A DNA stretch of 15,846 nucleotides from CBDUJZ01 sp047629415 (GCA_047629415.1 JBLHWZ010000108.1:1-15846); one strand, 5' to 3'; positions 7,251 to 15,541 are shown, counted from the stretch's first letter. Notes: a model not told the origin generated them from the letters alone. Numbers and translations are program-made.

Positions 7251-7252
7251 GG

Positions 7253-7324
7253 TCTCGGCCTTCTCGGCCTTCTCGGCCTTCTCGGCCTTCTCGGCCTTCT
7301 CGGCCTTCTCGGCCTTCTCGGCCT
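7253..7324. repeat. Minisatellite: eight perfect tandem copies of a 9-mer
   Basis: The unit TCTCGGCCT repeats eight times without a mismatch across 72 bp, directly after the rpmG terminator. The 9-bp period keeps reading frame, and on the minus strand it would read Arg-Glu-Gly repeats, but no gene with a credible start covers it. It lies in the 347-bp gene-free stretch 7192-7538, which also holds the terminator and the dispersed repeat at 7323-7419; nothing else recognisable is seen there. Confidence 0.95.
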
Positions 7325-7419
7325 TGAGCAGCGCTGGACGCCTGCGCGGCGCTGTATGCTTGAGCAGCGCTCGCTAGCGGATAGGGCCCCGGAGCGGAGC
7401 TGTATGCTTGAGCAGCGCT
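7323..7419. repeat. Dispersed direct repeat, three copies of a 13-bp core
   Basis: The core CTTGAGCAGCGCT occurs at 7323-7335, 7359-7371 and 7407-7419. In the last two copies the identity extends 8 nt upstream (GCTGTATG), giving 21 identical bases at 7351-7371 and 7399-7419. The starts are 36 and 48 bp apart. AGCGCT inside the core is a palindrome. The first copy abuts the 9-mer array, so both repeats seem to belong to one unstable spacer. Confidence 0.85.
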
Positions 7420-7538
7420 GGATGACGACAGGGTTCTGGCCCGCCACTGTCCCGTCGGACCTTCCTCACGTCCCTGCCTCCGGCTGATCGTGTCGCGGGA
7501 GGGTGAGCGGCGCGGCACTTATGCAGCGCCGGAGTCGG

Positions 7539-8648
7539 CTATCGGCGGCGTCGGAGGCCGACTAGGGCCAGCAAGGCAAGGAGTCCTGCGCCGCGGGGAG
7601 CGGTCGAGGAGCTTGAGCACCCGTCTTCGTCTGCGGGTGCAGCCGCGAACGGGATGCCGTTGGCTGCGTCGTCTGAGCCGCCCTCTTCAGCGGTGGCGCG
7701 TGCCGGACCGTTGGCTAGGTCTTCGTCGTAACCGCCGCCAGCTGCGCCGCCCCATGCTCCCCATCCAGGAGGCTCGCACTGAGAGTCCTCCTCGGCGGTG
7801 CCTTCGTCTTCGCAGATGACGTTGCCGTCTTCGTCCTCGAAACAAGGCACGGAAGTACTGACTCCCCAGCTTTCACAGGTCCACTCATCCGGGCAGTCGG
7901 AATCTGCCTCGCAGTCGATGTCCATCGGTTCGCAGTAGAACTCACCGGCGCCGGTACACTCGCAGTCCGGCTCTTCGACGGGCATGCCATCGCCATCGCT
8001 AGGCTCGTCGTCGTCGCTTCCCGAGTCACCGCCGGAGTCATCGCCGCCTTCCTCGGGTGGAACGGGGGATGGGTCGCTGGAGCCACCCGATGAACCGCTG
8101 GAGCCGGAGCCGTCAGAGCCTCCACAGGAGCACTGCTCAATCTCGATGCAGCCGAAGCCGTCACCGCAGTCGGAGTCTACCTCACAGGGAGCGACGTAGG
8201 GTGGGGCGCAGTATGCTTCCGAAACGGTCTCGCACTCGAAGCTCTCACCGGGATCCTCGCGGTCATCCTCTTCGTCGCCATCTGGTTCATCGTCCGATCC
8301 GCCACTGCCCGGCTCATCCGGTGCGGGAGCTGGCTGGGGCGTGTCCTCGCCCCAGCAGTCTTCGTAGGTGAACGTCACGCACTCCCACTCATCGGAGCAG
8401 TCGTCGTTGGTCTCACATGCGGTCGGCGCCGGCACACACGAGGAGTACTCTTCGCCGACACACGGCTCGGACTCGGAGCACTCCTCGCCCGGCAGACAAG
8501 GTGGACCGTCTGCGCAATCGGAGTGCCAGAACTCACAGGCGAACCCAGTCGGACAATCATCGTCGGTTGCGCATTCATCGGCGTAGGCAGTGCTGGCATA
8601 ACCAGCGGCAAGCAATGCGAACGTGAGTACTTTGAAGGGATGTTTCAT
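7539..8648 (-). CDS. Acidic cysteine-rich secreted protein with MYXO-CTERM anchor
   Basis: 369 residues from ATG 8648; the frame is open further upstream but only this start gives a signal peptide (MKHPFKVLTFALLAAGYASTAYA, cut before D24). Four similar Cys modules follow the pattern C-x3-D/N-D/S-D-C-x4-x2-C, at residues 26-38, 78-90, 155-167 and 246-258, each with extra Cys pairs nearby, so many disulfides are likely. Modules are joined by low-complexity linkers of Asp, Glu, Gly, Ser and Pro (about 101-135 and 176-228). The C-terminus is a MYXO-CTERM signal: DEDGC344-SSSS, a hydrophobic helix, then RRRR. Such proteins are exported and sorted to the cell surface by myxosortase-type processing at the Cys. 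Transcribed away from the protease gene. Function is unknown; binding or adhesion would fit the modular build. An alternative is a structural surface protein. Confidence 0.88.
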   Translation of the reverse strand: MKHPFKVLTFALLAAGYASTAYADECATDDDCPTGFACEFWHSDCADGPPCLPGEECSESEPCVGEEYSSCVPAPTACETNDDCSDEWECVTFTYEDCWGEDTPQPAPAPDEPGSGGSDDEPDGDEEDDREDPGESFECETVSEAYCAPPYVAPCEVDSDCGDGFGCIEIEQCSCGGSDGSGSSGSSGGSSDPSPVPPEEGGDDSGGDSGSDDDEPSDGDGMPVEEPDCECTGAGEFYCEPMDIDCEADSDCPDEWTCESWGVSTSVPCFEDEDGNVICEDEGTAEEDSQCEPPGWGAWGGAAGGGYDEDLANGPARATAEEGGSDDAANGIPFAAAPADEDGCSSSSTAPRGAGLLALLALVGLRRRR

Positions 8649-8650
8649 TT

Positions 8651-8662
8651 CTGAGGCCTCAG
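8651..8662. promoter_or_regulatory. 12-bp perfect palindrome covering the ribosome-binding site of the Cys-rich gene
   Basis: CTGAGGCCTCAG is its own reverse complement and ends 2 nt before the minus-strand ATG at 8648. It contains the likely Shine-Dalgarno GAGG, 8 nt from the ATG. It could be an operator, or let transcripts pair and hide the ribosome-binding site. Confidence 0.45.
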
Positions 8663-8878
8663 CCGAGCGGGAGTAGTGGTGGCTGTCCGCGGGGACTGCC
8701 CTCGGTAGCTCCCCTAGGTAGAGCAAATCGTGTGCCATTCCGCATCTGGTAGCTGATCGATGAACAGGATCTCCCGCCGAGGCGTGTTCCTGCTGGATGG
8801 GGAGGGCCCCGAGCTCTACGCAAATCGGCATGTGCGCGAGTCCCAGCAATCTCAAGAACATCAGATTTCTGAGCTCGC

Positions 8879-8947
8879 GCTGACTTTCCTGACGGGTCAC
8901 AGCTGACTTTTGTGGCGCCCGTCCGCTGACTTTTATGGCGGAGTGGT
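8879..8947. repeat. Three direct repeats with exact 23-bp spacing upstream of the protease gene
   Basis: GCTGACTTT begins at 8879, 8902 and 8925. The last two copies extend to GCTGACTTTTRTGGCG (15 of 16 identical). The spacing of 23 bp is close to two helical turns. The array ends 55 bp before the protease ATG at 9003. It could be a set of activator or repressor sites. Alternatively it is a relic transposon end: IS21-family ends carry tandem subterminal repeats of this general kind, but no transposase is present. Confidence 0.75.
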
Positions 8948-9002
8948 TGCTCGGCTTTGGGGGGACGGTTAGGTGTTGGGTGCTCCACACTCCGTGCGTT
9001 AC

Positions 9003-12000
9003 ATGCGAAGATTTTCTCTGGCCGCTCTCCTTGTCCCTTTCCTCGCCGGGTGCGGCGAAGAGATCCCAGAACCTGCGAGCGAGACTACGGTCTCCTCACT
9101 CAGCGATTCGGGTGAAAGCCTGGCAGGATTGGCGACTTACGCACTCCGTGAGGCGTTGCGCTCCGGTGGCGAGCTGGAGCTTCAGGTTCTCTTCGAACCC
9201 AACGTGGACTCTACCAGAGCCCTGTCTCTGCTGCGCGCGGCTGGCCTCACCAGCACCGAACAGACGCTGCGTTACGGCGGGGTGATCTCCGCGACCGGCG
9301 AGTTGAGGGCGATCGAGAGGTTGGCAAAGCAGCCGGGGGTCATGGTCATCGACCTAGCGCCTCCGCCGGAAGTCGGCCTGCGGACCGAATACGTCCCCTC
9401 CAACGCGGACAGCCGAGACTCGTCGAACGCCGACGACATCGCGTCTGGCGGAGAATTGGGACTCGAACTCTCCGGCGCAGGGGTCGTGTTAGGGGTCGTC
9501 GACGAGGGTCCTATTCGGGAGACCCACGTCGATTTCCAAGGGCGGGTTGTCTACATCGACTCTCCGGGAGAGCTGTCGTCTCACGCGACTCATGTGACGG
9601 GCACTATGGCCGGAGCAGGTGTGGCGCGCTCGGACGCGGCGGGGTTCGCCCCGGAAGCACGTGTCTTTGGCTGGACGTTCAACCGGGACACCGTGGACCT
9701 GATGTCCAACGTGAACTTCCGGTTTTCGGCCTCGAACCATTCTTACGGATTCGATCTCGGTTGGGACCGCAACGGCCGCTGGGTCGGCGATGAAGGCTTC
9801 GGCAAGTACGGCGTGGACTCGCGTCGCATGGACGCGGCTATTCACGAGTTTGATATCGCCTGGGTGAAGGCCGCTGGTAATGACCGCGGTCAGGGATCCG
9901 GTGAGGCCACCGAGGCTCGTCCTGCTGACTGTTCAACGGGCTTCGACTGTCTCGCGACCGGCTCAGTCGGCAAGAACGTTATCGTCGTCGCCGCTGCCGC
10001 CGATCTGACCCGCGACCCAGCCGGTCCTGGCTCTGCTTCTGCGACTGGGTTCTCCAGTCGCGGACCGACCGACGACGGTCGTATCAAGCCAGATATCGCG
10101 GCCAATGGCGACAGCCTGCTCTCGACCACGCACACCGCCGACGATGGCTACCACCGGTCGTCCGGAACCAGCATGGCAGCGCCCAGCGTGACCGGGGGAA
10201 TAGGTCTCGTAGTGGAGCACTATCGAGATCTCTTTGAGCGCGACCCGACGGCCGCCGAGGTCCGGGGGCTGCTGATTCACACGGCGCTCCGTAATGACGA
10301 CGAAGGCCGACCGAACGCATCGCTGGGCTGGGGCATGATGGATCTCCGTGCCGCGGTGGAATTCCTCGACGCATCGGCATCCGAGCGCCACATCGCATAC
10401 GGGGTCTACGCGGGATCTCCTCAGGCCTTCACCGTCGAAGCCGCGGCTGGCGAAGAAGTCGCGTTGACGCTGGTTTGGACCGACCCGGCGGGGCTGGTCA
10501 ATCTAGGAGGTGAGGACGACACGACCCCGGCGCTGGTGAACAACCTGGATCTCCGGGGACAGTCCGGTGGGAGTGACTTCTACCCATTCCGTCTCTCGCT
10601 GGACTCTCCTGGTGGTCCGGCGCTGAATGATGGCCCGAACGACGTCGACAACGTGGAGCGCATAGTGATTTCTGGCGGCGATGTTGGAGGCGATGTGACC
10701 TTCACCCTGAATCACAGAGGCACGATTCAGGGCGGGACTCAGCAGTTCGTCCTGCTGAGCTCCAACCCAGTTCGCTCAGCCGCGGATCAGGCACTCTTTG
10801 GCTCCCAACGTGTGATTCGAATTCGGGCGCAGAACGACGAAGACCCGATCGAACGAGCGGTTCCGCTGCGGATCACGAGCGGTGCCTCGGTTGGGTTCGA
10901 GGTTTCGCGGCGCGATACGCCTTTCTGGCTGGACTTAACAGACACTACGGGCTCTCTCCCCGCCGACAGCCCGACGATGACCATCGACGCACGCGGGCTC
11001 GCGCCCACCCTTCACTACGGGACCATTGTTGCGCGGAACACGACCACGGTTGGGTCGCGAGACCAGTACATTACAGTGGTTCTCGACGTTCGCGGCCTTG
11101 AGTTCCCCGAGGTCAACGCGGGCGATGATTTGGTCGTCCCCTCAGGCGCATTCGTCATTCTCCAGGGCAGCGGACGCGACCCGACCGGAGAGCCGGTGAC
11201 CTTCGAGTGGGAGCAGGTGGCCGGGACAGCCGTGGAGGTCGTCGGCGCAGATACCGCGCGGGCTACCTTTATTGCTCCTACGGTGGCCTCCGAGACTACG
11301 GTTCGGTTCACGTTGGTGGCCTCGAACGGCTCGCTCGACTCTGCGCCCGACGCGGTCAACGTGCAGGTCATTCCGACGACGGGTGGTTCGGAGCCTGCGG
11401 ACAATCGGTGCGAGACGGCACTGGAGGTGTCGCTCCCCTTCAACGGCGCTGGCTTGCTTGAGCCGCGTCATGATGTCGACTTCTTCCGTGTTACTCTTGA
11501 GTCTGGAGAGACTATCATAGCGCAAACGTTCCGACGCGGGACGGCGTTCGACTCGACGGTTGGCGTCGTGAACGATGATGGAATCGTACTCGGGTCCGAC
11601 GACGACGGTGGCGCCGATCTCTACTCTCTCATCGAGTACTCAGCAGAGACTGATGGCGCCGTTTGTGTCGCAGTCAGCTCCTACTCCGACTTTGCGTTCG
11701 ACGGCTCAGGCGCGATCACCGGTGGCGAGTACGGGCTGACAATCGAAGTTGATCGGCCCAATCTTCCTCCGACGGCGGTGGCTGGCGACGACCTGAGTTC
11801 GGTCGCCGGCGAGTTGGTCACCCTCGACGGTTCAGATTCCAGTGACGCAGACGGATTCACGCTCGGCTACGAGTGGACGCAGACATCCGGAATCGCAGTC
11901 ACGTTGGTGGATGACAACGGACCCGCACCGCGCTTCTTCGCGCCCGCCGAAGTGGTAGCTGAGGAAGTCCTCCAGTTCGAACTTCGCGTCTTTGATGCGG

Positions 12001-14654
12001 ACGCTGCGGAGGACACCGACTCAGTTCAGGTGACCATTGCCGCGGGAAGCGCTGTTGGGCCTCTCGCCGACGCTGGAGGAGATCGTATCGTTCCGAGCGG
12101 CGCACTCGTGCACCTCAGCGGTCGCGGCGAAGCGGTCGCGGGCGGCACGTTGTCGTTGAGCTGGGAGCAGAGCGATGGTGGGTCGGTCACGCTGGACGTG
12201 GACGGCGCAGATGCGACCTTCTTTGCGCCTATCGTCGAGTCGAGCACGGCGCTGACCTTCTCACTGACGGTCGACGAGGACGGTACGGACTCGGTGGACT
12301 CGCTGGTCGTCCTCGTGATCGCGACCGAAGGTTTGGATGAACCGGCGAACAACCACTGCTCGACCGCTCCGCTTGTCGGGACCTCGCCGCTGCTGGTCGT
12401 GAACGAATCGATCGCGGGTACGCTCTCGCCCACTCACGACGTCGATTTCTATCGCGTGGAGGTGGTGGAGGGCAGCGTTGTAGAGTTCGAAGTGGCTCCG
12501 AACGGACCGCGAATTGACACCACGATGGGTCTCTATCGACTCACCGATGGCGAATGGGATCTGCGGTCGACGGACGACGATGGAGGCTCCGGCACGTTCT
12601 CGCGGATTGACGCGACGAGCGAGGCCGCTGGCGAACTCTGTGTGGCGGTTTCGCACTTCCGCGACTTCACGTTCGACGGCGCTGACGCCGATGCGGGTGG
12701 CCCCTATTTGCTCACCATCGACGTGATACCGCCGGAGGGGGCCAACAATCCGCCGGTCCCCGAGGCAGGAGACGACGTTGACGCAGCGCCGGGCGAACTC
12801 ATTTTCCTCGATGCCAGCGCGTCGACCGACCCAGAGGGGCAGCCGCTGACCTTCGTATGGAGCCTCGAGCCCGGCCCAACGACAGTCGATATCTTCGACT
12901 CCGTTTCGGCGCTCGCCCAGGTCATTGTGCCGAATGATTTAGAGTCAGAGAGCACCCTCGTTTTCCGAGTGGATGTGAACGACGGACGGTTTACGGAGTC
13001 CGACTTCATCGAGGTGACGGTCGGGCCCAACCAACGTCCGGTGATCGAGCCGATCGAGCGACTTGAGGTGAACGTTGGTGAGGAAGTCTCCTTCGTGGTT
13101 TCAGCGAGCGACCCGGACGGCGACGACGTCCTCTTTGTTGCGGCAGAGCTTCCTGCTGGCAGCTCGTTCCGCGCAGAGACCGGTACCTTCGATTGGGTTG
13201 CCGACCGCGGCGGCTTCTTTACGCCACACATCGAGGCTCGTGACTCGTTCGGGGCCTTCGACGAAGTGTTTGTCACGGTCATCGTGATCGACCGTTCTAG
13301 CGAGAACCGTGCGCCGGTCGTTGAGGACATTGAGGACGTGTTGTTGGAGACCGATGACGCGCCGGTCGAGCTGACACTGGAGGTGGTCGCGGAGGACCCC
13401 GACGGCGACGACCTGACCTACTTTTGGCAGCTTGAGAACCGAACGTTCCTTGGCGCCAGTGCAAGTATCACGACGGAATTTGAATACGGTGAGTACGTCG
13501 TTGAGTGCTTCGTTTCGGACTCCGAAGCGACGTCGAGGATCTCGTTCGAAGTTGAGATTCGCTCCACGGAAATTGCGCCTCCGGTTGCCGACGCAGGCTT
13601 CGCACAGACCGTCCGGATGCGGGCCGAAGACGACGCGCTAGTCGCGTTGACCTTGGATGGCCGGGCCAGCTTCGACCCGCTGGAGCGCGGCGGTCTGGCC
13701 TACTCATGGACCCAAAAGGCGGGGCCCGAGGTCGAGCTCTTTGGTGCGACATCTGGGGTCCCGACGTTTGACCAACCCATCGGGGAGGGCGTGCTGCGCT
13801 TTGAGCTCGTCGTTGTGGTGGAAGCCGACGGGAGCCTCGTGACCTCGGAGCCGTCGGAGGCGACCGTTTTGTTAGACCCAGACTCCCTCAACGCGCGGCC
13901 CGGAGCATTCATTGACGGGCCAGGCATCGCTCAGCCTGGGGACGTCGTAAGCTACAGCGGTGAGCTGAGCGAAGACCCAGACGGTGACGAACTAGAGTTC
14001 TTGTGGTCCGTCGAACGCGGGGCCGCGACGGTGCGCGGGGCGACCGGAACAGTGTCGGAGGTCGAGTACGGCACCCCGGACGATGGAGAGTGGGACCTCG
14101 TTCTCACGGTCTTCGATGGGGACATCTACTCCGTTCCTACAAGCCGCGCGATTCGGCAGACAAGTTCAGGAAACAACGACGCCCCGGAGGCCCGGGCCAG
14201 ATTGGTCGGGAGCCCACGCGTCGGTTCTACGATCATGCTGGATGCGAGTGACTCGCAGGACGCGAACGACGACGATCTGACATTCGCCTGGACTCAGACC
14301 GCTGGAACAACGCAGCAACTCACCGGGACCGAGCGTCCAGTCGCAGATGTTGAGCTGCAGGGGGAGCCAGGGGATCGGGTCACCTTCGAGGTCGAGGTTT
14401 CTGATGGGGAGTTGGCAGATTCCGCCTCCGTCGAGGTGCTCTTGCTGGCGCCGCTTGAGGCGGCCGATGTCGGCTCCGATGTGGTGGACGGCAGTGACGC
14501 CGGCGTTGATGTAACGGACGGCAGTGACTTCGGTGGTGGCGATGAGGAGGCTGGGGACGGCGGAGGCTGCAGCAGCAGTTCGTCGCGCAGCCCCGCGGCC
14601 CTCTGGCTGGTCGGGTTGGCGATAGTGGCAATTCGCCGTCGCCGTCGTGACTGA
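9003..14654 (+). CDS. Giant S8 (subtilisin-like) protease lipoprotein with PKD, PPC and MYXO-CTERM domains
   Basis: 1883 residues from ATG 9003, chosen because it gives a classic lipoprotein signal (MRRFSLAALLVPFLAGC, C17); the frame is open from 8973. Residues 30-125 look like an I9-type propeptide. The peptidase domain (about 150-460) has D167 (VVDEGP), H194 in SSHATHVTGT, oxyanion N293 (AAGND) and S390 in SSGTSMAAP, so the catalytic set is intact. A P-like beta domain follows (461-590; WTDPAG, VNNLDL, HRGTIQGGTQQF). Then come PKD-like (703-790), PPC (799-915), PKD (922-1013), PKD (1020-1107), PPC (1117-1240) and PKD (1249-1341), followed by five more cadherin/PKD-type domains to 1816. A D/G/S linker leads to the MYXO-CTERM (GGGC1856-SSSSS, helix, RRRRR). 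Probably a cell-surface protease of peptides or prey/host protein; specificity unknown. It is divergent from the Cys-rich gene. Confidence 0.93.
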   Translation: MRRFSLAALLVPFLAGCGEEIPEPASETTVSSLSDSGESLAGLATYALREALRSGGELELQVLFEPNVDSTRALSLLRAAGLTSTEQTLRYGGVISATGELRAIERLAKQPGVMVIDLAPPPEVGLRTEYVPSNADSRDSSNADDIASGGELGLELSGAGVVLGVVDEGPIRETHVDFQGRVVYIDSPGELSSHATHVTGTMAGAGVARSDAAGFAPEARVFGWTFNRDTVDLMSNVNFRFSASNHSYGFDLGWDRNGRWVGDEGFGKYGVDSRRMDAAIHEFDIAWVKAAGNDRGQGSGEATEARPADCSTGFDCLATGSVGKNVIVVAAAADLTRDPAGPGSASATGFSSRGPTDDGRIKPDIAANGDSLLSTTHTADDGYHRSSGTSMAAPSVTGGIGLVVEHYRDLFERDPTAAEVRGLLIHTALRNDDEGRPNASLGWGMMDLRAAVEFLDASASERHIAYGVYAGSPQAFTVEAAAGEEVALTLVWTDPAGLVNLGGEDDTTPALVNNLDLRGQSGGSDFYPFRLSLDSPGGPALNDGPNDVDNVERIVISGGDVGGDVTFTLNHRGTIQGGTQQFVLLSSNPVRSAADQALFGSQRVIRIRAQNDEDPIERAVPLRITSGASVGFEVSRRDTPFWLDLTDTTGSLPADSPTMTIDARGLAPTLHYGTIVARNTTTVGSRDQYITVVLDVRGLEFPEVNAGDDLVVPSGAFVILQGSGRDPTGEPVTFEWEQVAGTAVEVVGADTARATFIAPTVASETTVRFTLVASNGSLDSAPDAVNVQVIPTTGGSEPADNRCETALEVSLPFNGAGLLEPRHDVDFFRVTLESGETIIAQTFRRGTAFDSTVGVVNDDGIVLGSDDDGGADLYSLIEYSAETDGAVCVAVSSYSDFAFDGSGAITGGEYGLTIEVDRPNLPPTAVAGDDLSSVAGELVTLDGSDSSDADGFTLGYEWTQTSGIAVTLVDDNGPAPRFFAPAEVVAEEVLQFELRVFDADAAEDTDSVQVTIAAGSAVGPLADAGGDRIVPSGALVHLSGRGEAVAGGTLSLSWEQSDGGSVTLDVDGADATFFAPIVESSTALTFSLTVDEDGTDSVDSLVVLVIATEGLDEPANNHCSTAPLVGTSPLLVVNESIAGTLSPTHDVDFYRVEVVEGSVVEFEVAPNGPRIDTTMGLYRLTDGEWDLRSTDDDGGSGTFSRIDATSEAAGELCVAVSHFRDFTFDGADADAGGPYLLTIDVIPPEGANNPPVPEAGDDVDAAPGELIFLDASASTDPEGQPLTFVWSLEPGPTTVDIFDSVSALAQVIVPNDLESESTLVFRVDVNDGRFTESDFIEVTVGPNQRPVIEPIERLEVNVGEEVSFVVSASDPDGDDVLFVAAELPAGSSFRAETGTFDWVADRGGFFTPHIEARDSFGAFDEVFVTVIVIDRSSENRAPVVEDIEDVLLETDDAPVELTLEVVAEDPDGDDLTYFWQLENRTFLGASASITTEFEYGEYVVECFVSDSEATSRISFEVEIRSTEIAPPVADAGFAQTVRMRAEDDALVALTLDGRASFDPLERGGLAYSWTQKAGPEVELFGATSGVPTFDQPIGEGVLRFELVVVVEADGSLVTSEPSEATVLLDPDSLNARPGAFIDGPGIAQPGDVVSYSGELSEDPDGDELEFLWSVERGAATVRGATGTVSEVEYGTPDDGEWDLVLTVFDGDIYSVPTSRAIRQTSSGNNDAPEARARLVGSPRVGSTIMLDASDSQDANDDDLTFAWTQTAGTTQQLTGTERPVADVELQGEPGDRVTFEVEVSDGELADSASVEVLLLAPLEAADVGSDVVDGSDAGVDVTDGSDFGGGDEEAGDGGGCSSSSSRSPAALWLVGLAIVAIRRRRRD

Positions 14655-14822
14655 TCGCTCTTAGACCTGGCGCCGATGGTCGATGGCCGCGGTCGCTTGG
14701 TGGGCGCTGCGACACGCATCCGCTGTTGTTGGGCTCGACCACTCAAGTTGTCACAGGCAGGCGGGCAGGTCAGTCGACATCGAACACGCTGGCTGCGAGC
14801 GCTGAGAGGGGAGCTTGGGGCG

Positions 14823-14877
14823 ATTGGGTAAGAAGTAGGTAGGCACTGGCAAAGGATCGAACTCCCTCTTTCCCAAT
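14823..14877. repeat. Imperfect inverted repeat upstream of the START-domain gene
   Basis: ATTGGG (14823-14828) pairs with CCCAAT (14872-14877), and the arms continue imperfectly (TAAGAAG against CTCTTT). The loop is about 30 nt. It lies 50 bp before the ATG at 14927, in the 272-bp gap after the protease gene, which shows no clear terminator or promoter. It may be regulatory or chance. Confidence 0.3.
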
Positions 14878-14926
14878 ACCGACGGATCGGTCACAATCCC
14901 GCGCCCACGTCCCAGCCACGAGATCG

Positions 14927-15541
14927 ATGATTCGTTTTCCCCTGTGCTTTGTAATAATCGCATTCGCACTTCCTGTTTTCGCCACTGAGGACCCGACCAT
15001 CCGCGAACTTAGCGCGGAAGAAGTCACCGACCTTATGGACGGCGGCACAATTCGAGACATCGCGAGGGGCACTCCGCTTCGGGCCGAGGTGATCGGACTG
15101 ATCGAGGCGCCGCGGGACGAGCTCTCGACTATCCTGCTCGACTATCCTCAGATTCCGGAGTGGGCTCCAGCGACGGAGGACGTGGAGGTCGTGGGTACCG
15201 ACGATGAGTGCACGTTCATTGAGGGTGTGACGAAGATTCCGTGGCCCATTTCGGACCGGACCTGGCGAATGTGCTCCCGCGGAGGAGACGAGACGATCGA
15301 TGGGCAGGAAGCGTTCGTCTATCGATTTGACCACGTTGAAGGCACGGGAAACATCGACACATCGTTCGGTTTCTGGGTCCTCTATTCGCTGCCCGACCAT
15401 CCGGAATGGACCTACGTTCGGTATGTCGTCAACGCGGACCCCGGCATTGCGATCCCTCAGGCGATCCTGCGTTGGGTCACAAACGGCGCACTTCCAGACC
15501 TAATCTCCGGTCTGCGAGCCCGACACGGCGAACTCTACTAG
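14927..15541 (+). CDS. Secreted START/SRPBCC-domain protein
   Basis: 204 residues. The signal peptide is MIRFPLCFVIIAFALPVFA with cleavage before T20; there is no lipobox, so the mature protein is periplasmic or released. The mature part reads as a START-like helix-grip domain: LRAEVIGLIEAPRDEL (51-66), LLDYPQIPEWAP (70-81), a beta strand series with IPWPISDRTW (104-113; the motif typical of START proteins), FGFWVLYSLPD (148-157), YVRYVVNADPG, and a C-terminal amphipathic helix (PQAILRWVTNGALPDLISGLR). These domains enclose a hydrophobic cavity and bind lipids or other apolar ligands, so lipid transfer across the envelope is plausible, but the ligand is unknown. ATG 14927 is supported by the signal peptide; the ribosome-binding site is weak. 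It stands alone between the protease and cca. Confidence 0.85.
   Translation: MIRFPLCFVIIAFALPVFATEDPTIRELSAEEVTDLMDGGTIRDIARGTPLRAEVIGLIEAPRDELSTILLDYPQIPEWAPATEDVEVVGTDDECTFIEGVTKIPWPISDRTWRMCSRGGDETIDGQEAFVYRFDHVEGTGNIDTSFGFWVLYSLPDHPEWTYVRYVVNADPGIAIPQAILRWVTNGALPDLISGLRARHGELY

Larger units (their letters stand above)
8649..9002. other. Divergent intergenic region between the two MYXO-CTERM genes
   Basis: This 354-bp stretch separates the starts of the Cys-rich protein (minus) and the S8 protease (plus). Besides the palindrome at 8651-8662 and the 23-bp-spaced repeats at 8879-8947, it contains an 8-bp direct repeat GCAAATCG (8723 and 8820) that could be chance. No clear -35/-10 pair was found on either strand. 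The open frames crossing it have no signal peptide, family match or ribosome-binding site and are not called. Confidence 0.6.

Noticed and set aside
7253..7419. CRISPR array
   Set aside because: The 9-mer copies are contiguous without spacers, the 13-bp core repeats are too few and unevenly spaced, and no cas genes are present.
7063..7518. Minus-strand open frame with Arg-Glu-Gly repeats across the 9-mer array
   Set aside because: It runs antisense through rpmG and its terminator, has no family match or ribosome-binding site, and is open only because the 9-bp unit lacks stops.
8649..8990. In-frame upstream extension of the Cys-rich protein gene
   Set aside because: It would put 114 residues without domain features before a clean signal peptide, and would overrun the 23-bp repeats. 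The start at 8648 is better.
14854..14866. tRNA T-arm-like sequence on the minus strand (GTTCGATCC)
   Set aside because: The flanking bases do not form a 5-bp T stem, and no acceptor, D or anticodon arm can be built around it.
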